DNA of 64,000 nucleotides from Lachnospiraceae bacterium (GTDB lineage: Bacteria > Bacillota > Clostridia > Lachnospirales > Lachnospiraceae), in the NCBI GenBank assembly GCA_910574185.1, contig CAJSZQ010000005.1:1-64000 (forward strand), written 5' to 3'. A model generated the notes under the pieces. It made no database searches. It was not told the origin of the DNA and worked only from the letters and a program-made list of their open reading frames with translations. Below, one piece after another: positions 9,166 to 19,157 of the stretch. Each line of letters starts with the position of its first letter. The first letter of the stretch is position 1. The position numbers and the translations under genes are program-made.

Positions 9166-10044
9166 CTATCCGATATTTATTCTTCCCTGAAGCCAGATGT
9201 TTCCCTTAAATCTTCGGCCTACGGCTGGTTCTCCTACTACATTTGTTTTTGGGACGCAGATGTCGAATCTTATCTCATTTACGTTGAGCTGCATGATATA
9301 TAATTCTTCTCCAGTCTGCCAGTTTTCTATCTTCTGGATAGCTAATATTTCACCAAGAATTGAATAACTGTCACATTCTATTCCATATGGCATAAAGTAT
9401 GTATCCACAATACTGAATACATCTTCTGTTATCAGACGCCTGGACACCTTTGTATAGGTATCCAAATCATCTAGCGTCAGCGTTTCCATTGCGGACTGGT
9501 CGCCATTTCTTGCCGCGCTTAAGAGCATCATACGATTCTTGGATTCTTCTTTTCTTTTTCTCTCCTGCTCCGGATTCTTCATAACCGGAAGCAGTATCAT
9601 CCCATAGTTGCATAAACCAGACAATGTTATAGACGCCTGTTTTATCTCCTGCGGCTCTCCCCCTGTCAACTGCATACATTCTGCCGTATTCTGTAAATGA
9701 AATATCAAACTGATTCCAAGTTTGGCGTCTTCACATATTCCCGCATACGCCTCTTTGTCAATTCTTCTTTCAATCATAACATCTGCATGGGAAGTCACAC
9801 CGCTTCCTTTAAAATACGGATAATAATAATGTCTTTCAAAATGCTCTTCCATATCGGCTGTACCACAGATACAAAGACCAATATTATTCGCACATTCTGT
9901 GCGATATTCACAATAATCTACTTCAGGATCAAGCGTCATAAGTTCATGGTGTGAATATACATTCTCTGCTTCGCGCAGTAATTTATTTAATTCTTTTTCT
10001 GAAGTTAATCCACCATATCCAATGGCATTAAGATATTTATGCAT
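9166..10044 (-). CDS. conserved hypothetical protein, DUF3881-like
   Basis: A 292-residue cytoplasmic protein with no signal peptide or membrane segment. The opening MHKYLNAIGY and the position directly downstream of serS fit the Lachnospiraceae family I know as DUF3881; I could not confirm that by search. The first half is rich in Cys, His and Tyr (VDYCEYRTECANNIGLCICG, HFERHYYYPYFKG). The C-terminal part (GEELYIMQLNVNEIRFDICV, GRRFKGNIWLQGRI) looks like a small beta-barrel. A charged linker (EQERKRKEESKNRM) separates the two parts. The function is unknown. It starts 21 nt from the serS stop and is probably co-transcribed. Confidence 0.65.
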   Translation of the reverse strand: MHKYLNAIGYGGLTSEKELNKLLREAENVYSHHELMTLDPEVDYCEYRTECANNIGLCICGTADMEEHFERHYYYPYFKGSGVTSHADVMIERRIDKEAYAGICEDAKLGISLIFHLQNTAECMQLTGGEPQEIKQASITLSGLCNYGMILLPVMKNPEQERKRKEESKNRMMLLSAARNGDQSAMETLTLDDLDTYTKVSRRLITEDVFSIVDTYFMPYGIECDSYSILGEILAIQKIENWQTGEELYIMQLNVNEIRFDICVPKTNVVGEPAVGRRFKGNIWLQGRINIG

Positions 10045-10064
10045 TTTCGTTACCTATTATATTC

Positions 10065-11348
10065 TTATTTTCGTTCGATTTTCTCTTTTCCGCCCATATA
10101 TGGACGAAGTACTTCCGGAATACGTACAGAACCATCCTCTTGAAGATTATTTTCTAGAAATGCTATCAGCATTCTCGGCGGCGCTGCTACTGTATTATTT
10201 AACGTATGAGCAAAATATTTACCGTTTTCTCCCTTTACGCGAATACCAAGTCTTCTGGCCTGTGCATCTCCAAGATTTGAACAACTTCCCACTTCAAAAT
10301 ACTTTTTCTGTCTCGGAGACCATGCTTCCACATCGCAGGATTTCACTTTTAAATCTGCCAAGTCACCGGAACAACATTCCAGTGTGCGTACCGGAATATC
10401 CAGTGAACGGAACAAATCTACCGTATTTTTCCAGAGAACATCATACCATTTCATACTCTCTTCCGGTTTGCAAACTACAATCATTTCCTGTTTTTCAAAT
10501 TGATGAATCCGGTAAATTCCACGTTCCTCAATTCCATGCGCACCTTTTTCCTTTCGGAAACATGGTGAATAACTGGTAAGTGTCTGCGGCAATTTATTTT
10601 CCTCTAACAGAGTATCAATAAATTTTCCTATCATAGAATGCTCGCTGGTACCAATCAAATACAAGTCTTCTCCTTCTATCTTATACATCATGGCATCCAT
10701 CTCTGCAAAGCTCATTACTCCAGTAACCACATTGCTCCGAATCATAAATGGAGGCACGCAATAAGTAAACCCTCTATCAATCATAAAATCACGCGCATAG
10801 CTTATTACAGAGGAATGCAGCCTTGCAATATCTCCCATAAGATAGTAAAATCCATTTCCTGCAACCTTTCCCGCAGCTTCCAAATCAATACCGTTAAATC
10901 TCTCCATAATTTCTGTATGATAAGGAATTTCAAAATCCGGTACAACTGGTTCGCCAAATTTCTCAATCTCTACATTTTCATTATCATCTTTACCGATTGG
11001 AACAGAGGAATCAATGATATTTGGAATAATCATCATATTTTTCCTAATCTGAGCTTCCACTTCTTTTTCTTCCACAGACAAAGACTCTATTCTGGAAGCG
11101 TTTTTTTGCACCTGTGCTTTCAGCTCTTCCGCTTCTTCTTTCTTTCCCTGCGCCATACATGCGCCTATCTGCTTAGATATTTTATTTTTCTCTGCACGAA
11201 GCGCTTCAACCTCCTGCTTAATATCTCTATTCCTTTGATCCAGTTCTAATACCTGGTCAACCAACGGAAGTTTTTCATTCTGAAATTTTTTCTTAATATT
11301 CTCCTTTACAGCATCTGGGTTTGTTCTTACAAATTTAATATCTAACAT
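10065..11348 (-). CDS. serS: serine--tRNA ligase
   Basis: A 427-residue class II synthetase that charges tRNA-Ser. The N-terminal ~110 residues form the long antiparallel coiled coil that holds the tRNA (LVDQVLELDQRNRDIKQEVE, EAEELKAQVQKNASRIESL). The catalytic core contains TSEHSMIG, motif 2 FRKEKGAHGIEERGIYRIHQFEKQE and the motif 3 region FAHTLNNTVAAPPRMLIAFLEN. Motifs 2 and 3 differ from the common bacterial forms (G..TRGL.R.HQF and TLNGSGLAVGRT), so this is an atypical SerRS subtype. The start at 11348 is set by AAGGAG 9 nt upstream and by the family opening MLDIKFVR; an upstream ATG is rejected. No T-box is seen in the ~165-bp upstream gap. Confidence 0.95.
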   Translation of the reverse strand: MLDIKFVRTNPDAVKENIKKKFQNEKLPLVDQVLELDQRNRDIKQEVEALRAEKNKISKQIGACMAQGKKEEAEELKAQVQKNASRIESLSVEEKEVEAQIRKNMMIIPNIIDSSVPIGKDDNENVEIEKFGEPVVPDFEIPYHTEIMERFNGIDLEAAGKVAGNGFYYLMGDIARLHSSVISYARDFMIDRGFTYCVPPFMIRSNVVTGVMSFAEMDAMMYKIEGEDLYLIGTSEHSMIGKFIDTLLEENKLPQTLTSYSPCFRKEKGAHGIEERGIYRIHQFEKQEMIVVCKPEESMKWYDVLWKNTVDLFRSLDIPVRTLECCSGDLADLKVKSCDVEAWSPRQKKYFEVGSCSNLGDAQARRLGIRVKGENGKYFAHTLNNTVAAPPRMLIAFLENNLQEDGSVRIPEVLRPYMGGKEKIERK

Positions 11349-11381
11349 CTCATTATTCTCCTTACTGTTTCTTACTTTATA

Positions 11382-11473
11382 CCTTAAAAATGGCCGGATG
11401 GCCATTATGGGATACCTGGAAGGTATACCTTAAAAACGGCCGAATGGCCATCTTGGAATACATTCCACTTTTG
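11382..11473 (-). repeat. two copies of a ~46/47-bp palindromic intergenic repeat
   Basis: Two head-to-tail units with period 46 and core CCTTAAAAA, (C/T)GGCCG(A/G)ATGGCCAT, ATACCTGGAAGGTATA. The same unit, in the opposite orientation, is found at 46191-46331 and, in this orientation, at 47461-47520. The GGCC-GAAT-GGCC core is itself palindromic. The repeat sits just upstream of serS. Confidence 0.8.
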
Positions 11474-11514
11474 GGACAGGCGGATTTCATCCGATAAAGT
11501 ATTTCTTATTCTTT

Positions 11515-12048
11515 TTATTTTTCTGTGGTTGTTTCCATCATATAATCTTCATTATAAATTGCCCGGTCTAAAGCTTCGGCTTCTTCCTCTGCAAGTTCTA
11601 CATAACTTTCACCTTTTACAATTTCTTTCGCATATGTGAAACATCCTTCTCTGCTGTGCATTGCATTCATTATCCAGCCGTTATTATTGCTATCCAAAAA
11701 TGCCAGTGCAAAACTCAGTTTACCGCCCATCTCATTAAAAGCGTCGTATTTCACCAACCCACATTTCTGAATACAATTCTCAGTCATTTTTAGCATAGTC
11801 TTTACGTCGGATCTATTCTGCTTTGTTATTTTCGCTAAAGTATCAATTTCCGAAAACTTTGCAATGATGCTCTCTTCCAGATTCTTCCCATCTTTTCCTC
11901 TCATAAACGAAGCGTAACTACTTTTTAATCTGTCATATTTTAAACTGATATTCACATATAATATAAATAATACTACAATCAATACCAATAGAAACAGGAA
12001 TATAAATGCCGGATCAATTCCAAGCTTTGCTAATATTTTACTTTCCAT
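11515..12048 (-). CDS. DUF4446 family membrane-anchored protein
   Basis: A 177-residue protein with one N-terminal transmembrane helix (AFIFLFLLVLIVVLFILYV), then a coiled-coil stretch and a conserved C-terminal domain. The motifs CGLVKYDAFNEMGGKLSFALAFLD and MNAMHSREGCFTYAKEI are typical of DUF4446, which is usually encoded beside parA/parB in Clostridia. The start at 12048 has AAGGAG 8 nt upstream; the GTG nine bases earlier overlaps that site. It is 30 bp downstream of parB on the same strand. The role is unknown; the position hints at a link with chromosome segregation or the envelope. Confidence 0.85.
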   Translation of the reverse strand: MESKILAKLGIDPAFIFLFLLVLIVVLFILYVNISLKYDRLKSSYASFMRGKDGKNLEESIIAKFSEIDTLAKITKQNRSDVKTMLKMTENCIQKCGLVKYDAFNEMGGKLSFALAFLDSNNNGWIMNAMHSREGCFTYAKEIVKGESYVELAEEEAEALDRAIYNEDYMMETTTEK

Positions 12049-12077
12049 ATATAACACTCCTTACATTATTTTTTATA

Positions 12078-12983
12078 CTACCCCTCTTTTTTCCCAGACA
12101 TAATAATCTCAAACATACGTTCCAATTCATTGTCTGAGTAATATTCAATTTCTATTTTTCCTTTTCCATTTCCTTTTGCCAATACTTTAACTTTTGTTCC
12201 AAGCGCCTGTTTCATTTTTTCCGCTAAATCATCATATATAAATGAGTTTTCAACTTTTTTCTCCTGCTTTGGCTGTTCTTTTGGATTTTTTATATTTTTT
12301 ATTAATTTCTCAGTTTCGCGCACGCTAAGTTTTTCATCAAATATCTTTACGGCAAGTATATGCTGTTGCTCCAAATCATCAATTGCCAAAAGAGCCCTGG
12401 CATGTCCTGTACTAATCATATCATCTATAATCATCTGTTGAACTTTTTCATTCAGCTTCAATAGACGCATGGAATTTGTAACGGCAGTTCTGCTTTTAGA
12501 AACCCTTTCTGCAACCTCGTCCTGTTTTAAATGAAATTCTGTAAGCAGTTTTTTAAATGCCATCGCTTCTTCTATTGGATTTAGGTTCTCCCTCTGTATA
12601 TTTTCTATCAGAGCAATTTCTACGACTTCCTGCTCTGAATAATCTTTTATTATAACTGGAATCTCCTTAATCCCTGCAAGCTTGGCTGCTCTCCATCTTC
12701 TTTCGCCAGCAATTATTTCATAATAATCTTTTCTCTTTCTGACAAGTAATGGCTGCAGCACTCCATATTGTTTAATCGAATCAGCTAATTCAAGAAGACT
12801 ATCTTCCTCAAAATATTTTCTAGGTTGTTCCCTGTTTGGTTCAACCATATTTATTTTCATCATCTGCTCCCCTGATTTTAATTCAGATGAATCCTCTTTT
12901 CCACTCGCTGATGCCTTCACCGATTTATTATCTGGAATCAAACTATCCAATCCTTTTCCAAGCCCTTTTTTTCTTGTTGCCAT
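12078..12983 (-). CDS. parB: chromosome-partitioning protein ParB/Spo0J
   Basis: A 301-residue parS-binding CTPase. After the ParA-contacting tail (KKGLGKGLDSLIPD) comes the ParB/Srx domain with the CTP motif GERRWRAAKLAG at residues 93-104 and ENIQRENLNPIEEA. The helix-turn-helix is KQDEVAERVSKSRTAVTNSMRLL. The C-terminal ~45 residues form the dimerisation domain. It loads at the parS sites found here at 13826, 14732 and 14907. It lies 23 bp downstream of parA with AGGAGG before the ATG; the parA-parB-DUF4446 order suggests one operon. Confidence 0.97.
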   Translation of the reverse strand: MATRKKGLGKGLDSLIPDNKSVKASASGKEDSSELKSGEQMMKINMVEPNREQPRKYFEEDSLLELADSIKQYGVLQPLLVRKRKDYYEIIAGERRWRAAKLAGIKEIPVIIKDYSEQEVVEIALIENIQRENLNPIEEAMAFKKLLTEFHLKQDEVAERVSKSRTAVTNSMRLLKLNEKVQQMIIDDMISTGHARALLAIDDLEQQHILAVKIFDEKLSVRETEKLIKNIKNPKEQPKQEKKVENSFIYDDLAEKMKQALGTKVKVLAKGNGKGKIEIEYYSDNELERMFEIIMSGKKEG

Positions 12984-13006
12984 ATTATTCCCCTCCTATA
13001 TACGAT

Positions 13007-13765
13007 TTATTTATTAATTACTTCATCAGCTAACATTCTATAATGTTCTGCTCCGGCAGACTTGTCATCATATAAGTTAATCGGCATGCCATAACTTGGC
13101 GCTTCTGCTAATCGTATATTTCTTGGAATTATCGATTTGTATATATTTTGATTTATATTATCTTTTACATTTTCAACAACCTGAAGGGATAAATTTGTTC
13201 TTCCATCATACATTGTAAAAACGATTCCTTCCATTTCTAAAGAAGGATTCAATCTTTCTTTAACTAAATCAATTGTATGCATTAGCTGGCTTAATCCTTC
13301 CAATGCATAATATTCACATTGAATGGGTACAATAACACTATCTGCTGTTGTCATTGCATTGATTGTTAATGTATTAAGAGAGGGTGGACAATCAATAATT
13401 ATAAAATCATAATTATCTTTTACTTTATGTACTTCGTCTCGAATAATATATTCTTTATTCTCTACCCCTATCAATTCAATCTCTGCAGCCGAGAGATCAA
13501 TTCCTGTTGGAAGCATATCAAGATTTTCCAATACATTCTTATATATTACTTCTTCTATACTCGCTTCTCCTATGATTAAATCATATACTGTTTTTTCAAT
13601 TTGTTCTTTATCTAATCCTAAGCCACTCGTCATATTACCTTGTGGGTCCATATCAACTGCTAATACTTTCTTTCCTTTTTCCGCTATACAAGCTGAAAGA
13701 TTTATTGCTGTTGTTGTTTTTCCGACTCCACCTTTCTGATTGGCTATCGCTATGATTCTTCCCAT
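13007..13765 (-). CDS. parA: chromosome-partitioning ATPase ParA/Soj
   Basis: A 252-residue deviant Walker-A ATPase. The P-loop KGGVGKTTT is at residues 11-19, with the signature lysine. Walker A' is KVLAVDMDPQGNMTSGL, and Walker B is DFIIIDCPPSLN. It has no N-terminal DNA-binding domain, as expected of chromosomal Soj rather than plasmid ParA. It partners ParB for origin segregation and control of DnaA. A parS site lies 61 bp upstream of its start, so ParB may autoregulate the operon (inference). Confidence 0.97.
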   Translation of the reverse strand: MGRIIAIANQKGGVGKTTTAINLSACIAEKGKKVLAVDMDPQGNMTSGLGLDKEQIEKTVYDLIIGEASIEEVIYKNVLENLDMLPTGIDLSAAEIELIGVENKEYIIRDEVHKVKDNYDFIIIDCPPSLNTLTINAMTTADSVIVPIQCEYYALEGLSQLMHTIDLVKERLNPSLEMEGIVFTMYDGRTNLSLQVVENVKDNINQNIYKSIIPRNIRLAEAPSYGMPINLYDDKSAGAEHYRMLADEVINK

Positions 13766-13825
13766 TGTTATTCCCCTTTCTATGTTTGACTATTATAACA
13801 CATTTCAGGGATAGAATCTATAAAA

Positions 13826-13841
13826 TGTTTCACGTGAAACA
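13826..13841. promoter_or_regulatory. parS site 1
   Basis: An exact match to the 16-bp parS palindrome TGTTTCACGTGAAACA, in the parA promoter region. Confidence 0.96.
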
Positions 13842-13859
13842 TTTTATTTTTATTACATA

Positions 13860-14098
13860 GTTACTGTTCTCACGTTACCTGTCGGACGTGGGTTGAATTA
13901 GGAGCAGGTCTCTAAGCAGACGGAGTACCATTCCATTGAACTATCAGCTAACGCAGACTAAGCCTCTCAGGAAAGCCTTCATGTCTAAGTCTGCATAAGC
14001 TGCTATTTCAATTCCATGAAAAGCACTCCTGAATTGTCCGCTTAGAGACCTGCTCCTGATTCAATCCGCTGTATACCAGATGACGTGTGAACTGTAAC
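13860..14098. repeat. 239-bp foldback element, copy 1
   Basis: A non-coding imperfect palindrome that starts GTTACTGTTC and ends GAACTGTAAC. It contains a perfect 17-bp arm, GGAGCAGGTCTCTAAGC / GCTTAGAGACCTGCTCC. An inverted copy with many matching blocks lies at 22210-22447. It has no open reading frame for a transposase, so it is MITE-like or a stable structured repeat. Confidence 0.85.
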
Positions 14099-14731
14099 AT
14101 TAGACAGTTAAAATTTTTCTATATCAAAAAGAAATTCTAAATAAGGGTTACAGCGGTTGATATACTTGAATATAAAATCATAATATTTTCTGCCTAAAAA
14201 AATAATTATGAAGTATATTTTATACAACTTATATTATTATTATTTCCTGAAAATCGTCTTGGTCTAAGTTGATATATAGATATAGCAGATATAAGTTAAT
14301 TTAAAATAATGCTTAAAATACTTTTTTAATTCATATATCAAATCAATACAAAGTTTTTATTTAAATCAAACCATCAATTCTCTATAAAACTTTATCTTTA
14401 TTCATATTCAAAATATTGTACTAAAGAAATATAAGCAAAAATCTCAAATAATTTATATTTTAATTAAGTTTTTCTATTTTTTATTTCCTTTTTTAATATA
14501 TTTTTTACGGATAATTTTACAGGTCTATCTAAGAATTTCAAGCGTATAGTCTTTAAAATCATAAAAACATTTTAAGTTTTACAAATACTAAAACAAATAT
14601 ACTTATTAAAAAAATTTAGACTTTGGGTTTTACTAAATTTATTTCATTCTTTTCAAAACTATTAAATCTTACAGATAATATATCTGATAGCGTAACCTAA
14701 GTTTTATCTAAATAACTTTAAAACAATAAAA

Positions 14732-14747
14732 TGTTTCACGTGAAACA
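14732..14747. promoter_or_regulatory. parS site 2
   Basis: An exact TGTTTCACGTGAAACA, in the AT-rich gap between parA and rsmG. Confidence 0.96.
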
Positions 14748-14906
14748 TTTACCGTATTTCATACTGCATATTAAATTAGATAATAATCTTTTACAAGTTT
14801 TTTATAAATCAATGATTTAAAATAATTATATTATATACATTAAGTAATGAATGACATAGTTTTTGATTAATTCTAATAAATATCAATTTACAAGTTTTTT
14901 TATTCA

Positions 14907-14922
14907 TGTTTCACGTGAAACA
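14907..14922. promoter_or_regulatory. parS site 3
   Basis: An exact TGTTTCACGTGAAACA, 159 bp from site 2 and just beyond the end of rsmG. Confidence 0.96.
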
Positions 14923-14990
14923 TAACCTAATTTGACTCATTTATAAAATCATTACATTTCAACAATTTACTTTAGAGATATCAGTATTTT

Positions 14991-15023
14991 AAAAAAAGAG
15001 CCTCTATTCTTTACAGAGGCTCT
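14991..15023 (-). terminator. intrinsic terminator overlapping the end of rsmG
   Basis: On the minus strand the stem is AGAGCCTCT / AGAGGCTCT with a 9-nt loop and then seven T residues. The rsmG stop codon lies in the loop, so the last codons of rsmG form the first arm of the stem. Confidence 0.93.
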
Positions 15024-15721
15024 TTCGTAGGAATACCAGCTCTACGTGGATATTTAAAATCAGTTTTTTTAATCTTACTTATTACAACAAAAGAACGAGT
15101 AATATCTGTTGCAGGTAATTGGAATTTACTCACATTTTTAACTTTTCCACCAAGTATCTTTACTGCTTTTCTTGAATTATTTAATTCCTCTTCTATATCC
15201 CCAGATTTATAAGAAACAAAATTTCCACCAATATCTACAAAGGGCAAACAATACTCTGATAGTGATGCCAAATTTGCAACAGCACGTGAAACACATAGCT
15301 CATATTTTTCACGATATTCTTTCTGTTTTGCAAATTCTTCTGCTCTTCCATGAACTGCATTAATATTAACTATACTAAGTTCCTCTATAACAGCATTCAA
15401 AAATTTGATTCTTTTATTTAAAGAATCAAGTAATGTTACTTTGATATGAGGAAAAATAATTTTAATTGGTATCCCAGGAAAACCAGCCCCGGTACCAATA
15501 TCTATCATATTAGATATAGCGTTCATATCCATTACATTTACAATAGACAAACTATCTATAAAGTGTTTTAATATAACCTCTTCATATTCTGTTATTCCTG
15601 TAAGATTCATAACCTTATTCCATTCAATCAGAACATCATAATATTTTTGAAATTGGCTCAACATTTCATCCGTATAAGAAATACCAAATTCACAGAGCAT
15701 ATTTTCAAATTTTTTACTCAT
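15011..15721 (-). CDS. rsmG: 16S rRNA (guanine-N7)-methyltransferase RsmG
   Basis: A 236-residue SAM-dependent methyltransferase that methylates G527 in 16S rRNA. The SAM loop is [17 protein letters not shown], followed by [13 protein letters not shown] and the conserved [20 protein letters not shown]. The ATG overlaps the TGA of mnmG (ATGA), so the two are translationally coupled. It is the last gene of the rpmH-to-rsmG arm, and its end is embedded in a terminator. Confidence 0.96.
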   Translation of the reverse strand: MSKKFENMLCEFGISYTDEMLSQFQKYYDVLIEWNKVMNLTGITEYEEVILKHFIDSLSIVNVMDMNAISNMIDIGTGAGFPGIPIKIIFPHIKVTLLDSLNKRIKFLNAVIEELSIVNINAVHGRAEEFAKQKEYREKYELCVSRAVANLASLSEYCLPFVDIGGNFVSYKSGDIEEELNNSRKAVKILGGKVKNVSKFQLPATDITRSFVVISKIKKTDFKYPRRAGIPTKEPL

Positions 15722-17625
15722 TCCTTACCTCCCAAATAAACAAGCAAAACAGAGATATCAGCAGGAGAGACACCTGAAATTCTTGATGCCTGTCCGATTG
15801 ACACAGGCCTTAGTTCTTTTAATTTCTGAACCGCCTCTATTCTTAAGCTTTTAACAGAATCATAATCTATATCATCTGGTATTAATTTATTTTCTAACTT
15901 TTTAAAATGTTCAACCTGTCTTAACTGACGATGAATATATCCCTCATACTTAATTCTTATATTCACCTGCTCTTCAATCTCATCCTTTAAATCCTGAGGA
16001 AATTCGGGGCGTTCTTCATCAATCTCAGATAAAACACTATATGACAATTCAGGACGACTCACCAGCTCCCTAAGAGATATACCTGAAACCAAAGCTGTAC
16101 TTCCATAATTTCGCAATAGCTTCTGAACTTCTTCACCAGTTCCAACATATACATGAGAAAGGCGTTCAATCTCTGAATCAATATACTTCATTTTTGTAAT
16201 AAATCTTTCATATCTTTCTTCAGAGATTAATCCAATATCATAACCTATCTTTGTCAATCTCTGGTCTGCGTTATCTTGCCTCAGCAAAAGGCGATACTCT
16301 GCTCTGGAAGTCATCATTCGATAAGGTTCATGACTTTCTTTCGTAACAAGATCATCAATCAAAACTCCTATATATCCCTCTGAACGGTCCAGAATAATTC
16401 CATCCATCCCTTTTAACTTTCTTACAGCATTAATACCCGCTATCAATCCCTGAGCAGCAGCTTCCTCATAACCAGAACTTCCATTAAACTGTCCGCCGCT
16501 AAATAATCCGTCAATTGTCTTAAACTCCAAAGTAGGCTTCAATTGTCTGGCATCAATACAATCATATTCTATTGCATAAGCATTTCTTACAATCTTTACA
16601 TTCTCTAAACCAGGAACTGTGCGGTACATAGCATATTGAACATCTTCCGGCAAAGAACTCGACATCCCGCCTATATACATCTCATTCGTTTCCAAACCCT
16701 CCGGTTCAATAAATACCTGATGACGTTCCTTATCTGCAAACTTAACTACTTTATCTTCAATAGAAGGACAGTAACGCGGTCCTGTTCCTTCAATCATGCC
16801 GGAAAATAAAGGAGAACGCTCTAAATTATTCCTTATAATGTTATGTGTGTCTTCATTAGTATAGGTTAACCAACAAGACGCCTGCTCTATTTGTACATCC
16901 TCCGGATTTGTCGTGAAAGAAAAAGGAATAACTCTCTCATCTCCAAACTGCTCCTCCATTTTTGAAAAATCAATAGATTTTTTATCAATTCTTGCAGGAG
17001 TTCCTGTTTTAAAACGATACATCTTAATTCCCAACTGTTTCAGACTATCCGTCAAATAATTTGCCGCCTGTAATCCATTCGGTCCTGTATTCATGCTAAC
17101 TTCCCCATAAATACATCTCGCCTTTAAATACGTCCCAGTACAAAGAATCACTGCTTTACAAGAATATATACCTCCGGAAAAAGTCTGCACACCGGTAACT
17201 TTCTGATTCTCAGTCAGTATATGAACAACTTCCTGCTGTCTGATATCTAACCTTTCCTGATTTTCAAGAACCTGCCTCATCACACGACTATAATTTGCCT
17301 TATCCGCCTGTGCGCGCAAAGAATGAACCGCGGGACCTTTTGACTTATTCAACATCTTTGATTGAATAAAAGTTTTATCTATTACTTTCCCCATTTCTCC
17401 ACCTAAGGCGTCAACTTCTCTAACTAAATGTCCCTTTGAACTACCTCCAATATTTGGATTACAGGGCATTAACGCGATACTGTCTACACTAACCGTAAAT
17501 ACTACAGTATGAAAACCAAGTCTCGCACATGCAAGCGCGGCTTCACATCCAGCGTGTCCGGCGCCAATGACCGCAACATCATAATAATCTTTATTTTCCC
17601 ATACAGAATTTGCTGAAAATTTCAT
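15718..17625 (-). CDS. mnmG: tRNA uridine-5-carboxymethylaminomethyl modification enzyme MnmG
   Basis: A 635-residue FAD protein that works with MnmE to build the (c)mnm5 group on U34 of tRNAs. The FAD-binding motif is [12 protein letters not shown] (residues 19-30). The GidA signatures [20 protein letters not shown] and [14 protein letters not shown] and the C-terminal helical MnmE-contact region are present. The start overlaps the end of mnmE by 35 bp, and a GGGAGAGGA site lies upstream of the ATG. The length is normal for the family (~630). Confidence 0.97.
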   Translation of the reverse strand: MKFSANSVWENKDYYDVAVIGAGHAGCEAALACARLGFHTVVFTVSVDSIALMPCNPNIGGSSKGHLVREVDALGGEMGKVIDKTFIQSKMLNKSKGPAVHSLRAQADKANYSRVMRQVLENQERLDIRQQEVVHILTENQKVTGVQTFSGGIYSCKAVILCTGTYLKARCIYGEVSMNTGPNGLQAANYLTDSLKQLGIKMYRFKTGTPARIDKKSIDFSKMEEQFGDERVIPFSFTTNPEDVQIEQASCWLTYTNEDTHNIIRNNLERSPLFSGMIEGTGPRYCPSIEDKVVKFADKERHQVFIEPEGLETNEMYIGGMSSSLPEDVQYAMYRTVPGLENVKIVRNAYAIEYDCIDARQLKPTLEFKTIDGLFSGGQFNGSSGYEEAAAQGLIAGINAVRKLKGMDGIILDRSEGYIGVLIDDLVTKESHEPYRMMTSRAEYRLLLRQDNADQRLTKIGYDIGLISEERYERFITKMKYIDSEIERLSHVYVGTGEEVQKLLRNYGSTALVSGISLRELVSRPELSYSVLSEIDEERPEFPQDLKDEIEEQVNIRIKYEGYIHRQLRQVEHFKKLENKLIPDDIDYDSVKSLRIEAVQKLKELRPVSIGQASRISGVSPADISVLLVYLGGKE

Positions 17626-19006
17626 TAACTAAATCCTCTCCCATCGATTCACCAATAATACTGCCAAGAGACTCATACGCATCCATTAAGTCTATAGAAT
17701 AAAAATCTTCTGGCATCATTAAATCTATACTTTGCATTACCTTTGCTAAGCTTTCATATGCTTGCATCAATGCTTTCTTATGGCGCATATTTGTAATATA
17801 AATTTCCGAATTAAAAGATATCTTACCATGATAGAACATATCTCTGATTGTCTGTTCTAATTCCTCAATCCCCTGTCCAGTCTTCGCTGAAATTTCTATA
17901 ACAGGAATATTAAATTCTTCGACATTATCATTATGCACTAAATATTCAGTCACAATATCATCAATCTGAACCGCTGACGTCAAATCTGATTTATTCAATA
18001 AAATAATCGACTTTTTCTCCTTTAATAATTGCAGTGTATTAAATTCATTACTATCCAATGGAATAGAAGAATCTACTATATATATAATCAAATCTGATTC
18101 TTTTGCATGATTTATCGCTTTATCGACGCCAATTTTTTCTATGACGTCATCTGTTTTGCGTATGCCTGCCGTATCCATAATATTCAGCGATATTCCTTTT
18201 AATCGAATATGTTCCTGCAATACATCTCTGGTAGTTCCAGCTATATCTGTAACAATTGCTCTGTCTTCACCAATTAAAGCATTTAAAAGAGAAGACTTAC
18301 CAACATTCGGCTTTCCAAGTATAACTGTTTGGATTCCTTCTTTTATTACCTTTCCATCAGAAGCTGAATCAATCATTTTTTGTATTTCACCCATTAATTC
18401 TAAGAGCACTTCTTTGAGTTGTTCCCCATATCCATCAACGCTTATATGTTCCGGGTCGTCCAGTGCAGATTCAATAAATGCAGTTTGATATAATATCTTT
18501 TTTCTGACATCCGATATCTTATTTTTAATACTTCCTCTTAATTGGTTCACTGAACTTTGCAAAGCATACTCATTCTCTGACTGAATCACATCAATAACTG
18601 CTTCTGCCTGTGAAAGATCAATTCTGCCATTCAAAAAAGCCCGCTTTGTAAACTCTCCCGGTTCCGCCGGTCTTGCTCCATTTCTAATAACAATCTCCAA
18701 TACTCGATTTACAACATAAACTCCCCCATGGCAATTAATCTCTATCGTATCTTCACCAGTAAAACTCTTAGGACCTTTCATAATCATAACAAGAACTTCA
18801 TCAATGATAGTTCCATTATCTACAATATATCCATAATGAATTGTATGAGTTCTCTGACTAATAAGACGTTTATTATTTTTTCCCAGATATACCTTATCTG
18901 CAATCTCAATTGCCTTCTCTCCGCTTATTCGTACAATGCCAATCCCGGAGTCTGATACAGCAGTGGAGATAGCGGCTATGGTATCCTTTTCACTTTTATA
19001 AAACAT
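17591..19006 (-). CDS. mnmE: tRNA modification GTPase MnmE
   Basis: A 471-residue GTPase partner of MnmG. The N-terminal folate-binding domain ([22 protein letters not shown]) leads to the helical domain and the G domain: G1 GKPNVGKSS at 231-239, G3 DTAG at 278-281 and G4 NKSD at 338-341. The invariant C-terminal C-x-G-K motif is CMGK at 468-471; its cysteine takes part in modification. The end overlaps mnmG by 35 bp. It is separated from jag by about 150 bp holding a terminator. Confidence 0.97.
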   Translation of the reverse strand: MFYKSEKDTIAAISTAVSDSGIGIVRISGEKAIEIADKVYLGKNNKRLISQRTHTIHYGYIVDNGTIIDEVLVMIMKGPKSFTGEDTIEINCHGGVYVVNRVLEIVIRNGARPAEPGEFTKRAFLNGRIDLSQAEAVIDVIQSENEYALQSSVNQLRGSIKNKISDVRKKILYQTAFIESALDDPEHISVDGYGEQLKEVLLELMGEIQKMIDSASDGKVIKEGIQTVILGKPNVGKSSLLNALIGEDRAIVTDIAGTTRDVLQEHIRLKGISLNIMDTAGIRKTDDVIEKIGVDKAINHAKESDLIIYIVDSSIPLDSNEFNTLQLLKEKKSIILLNKSDLTSAVQIDDIVTEYLVHNDNVEEFNIPVIEISAKTGQGIEELEQTIRDMFYHGKISFNSEIYITNMRHKKALMQAYESLAKVMQSIDLMMPEDFYSIDLMDAYESLGSIIGESMGEDLVNEIFSKFCMGK

Positions 19007-19118
19007 TTATACATCTTTCCTTTATTCAAACATATCTTTCATTTTCACGAACACAACTATATTTTAATAAGAGACCGCATACATTTTTTCATTTTAAAAA
19101 GCAGACTCCCAATAAAAT

Positions 19119-19144
19119 AAGCAGGGGTTAAAATTCCCCTACTT
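19119..19144 (-). terminator. intrinsic terminator after jag
   Basis: On the minus strand the stem is AAGTAGGGG / CCCCTGCTT (one G-U pair), followed by a T-rich tract. It splits the rpmH-rnpA-yidD-yidC-jag unit from mnmE. Confidence 0.75.
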
Positions 19145-19157
19145 ATTATAATATGAA

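Larger units (their letters stand above)
14099..14990. other. AT-rich gene-free stretch next to the origin
   Basis: About 890 bp of very AT-rich sequence with no credible gene or ribosome-binding site on either strand. It holds parS sites 2 and 3. I see no perfect DnaA box (TTATCCACA) in it. It separates the parAB operon from the rsmG operon and may be part of the wider origin region. Confidence 0.7.

Noticed and set aside
11349-11514. T-box riboswitch upstream of serS
   Set aside because: No T-box sequence (GGGTGGNACCGCG type) or antiterminator was found; the gap is filled by the 46/47-bp repeat.
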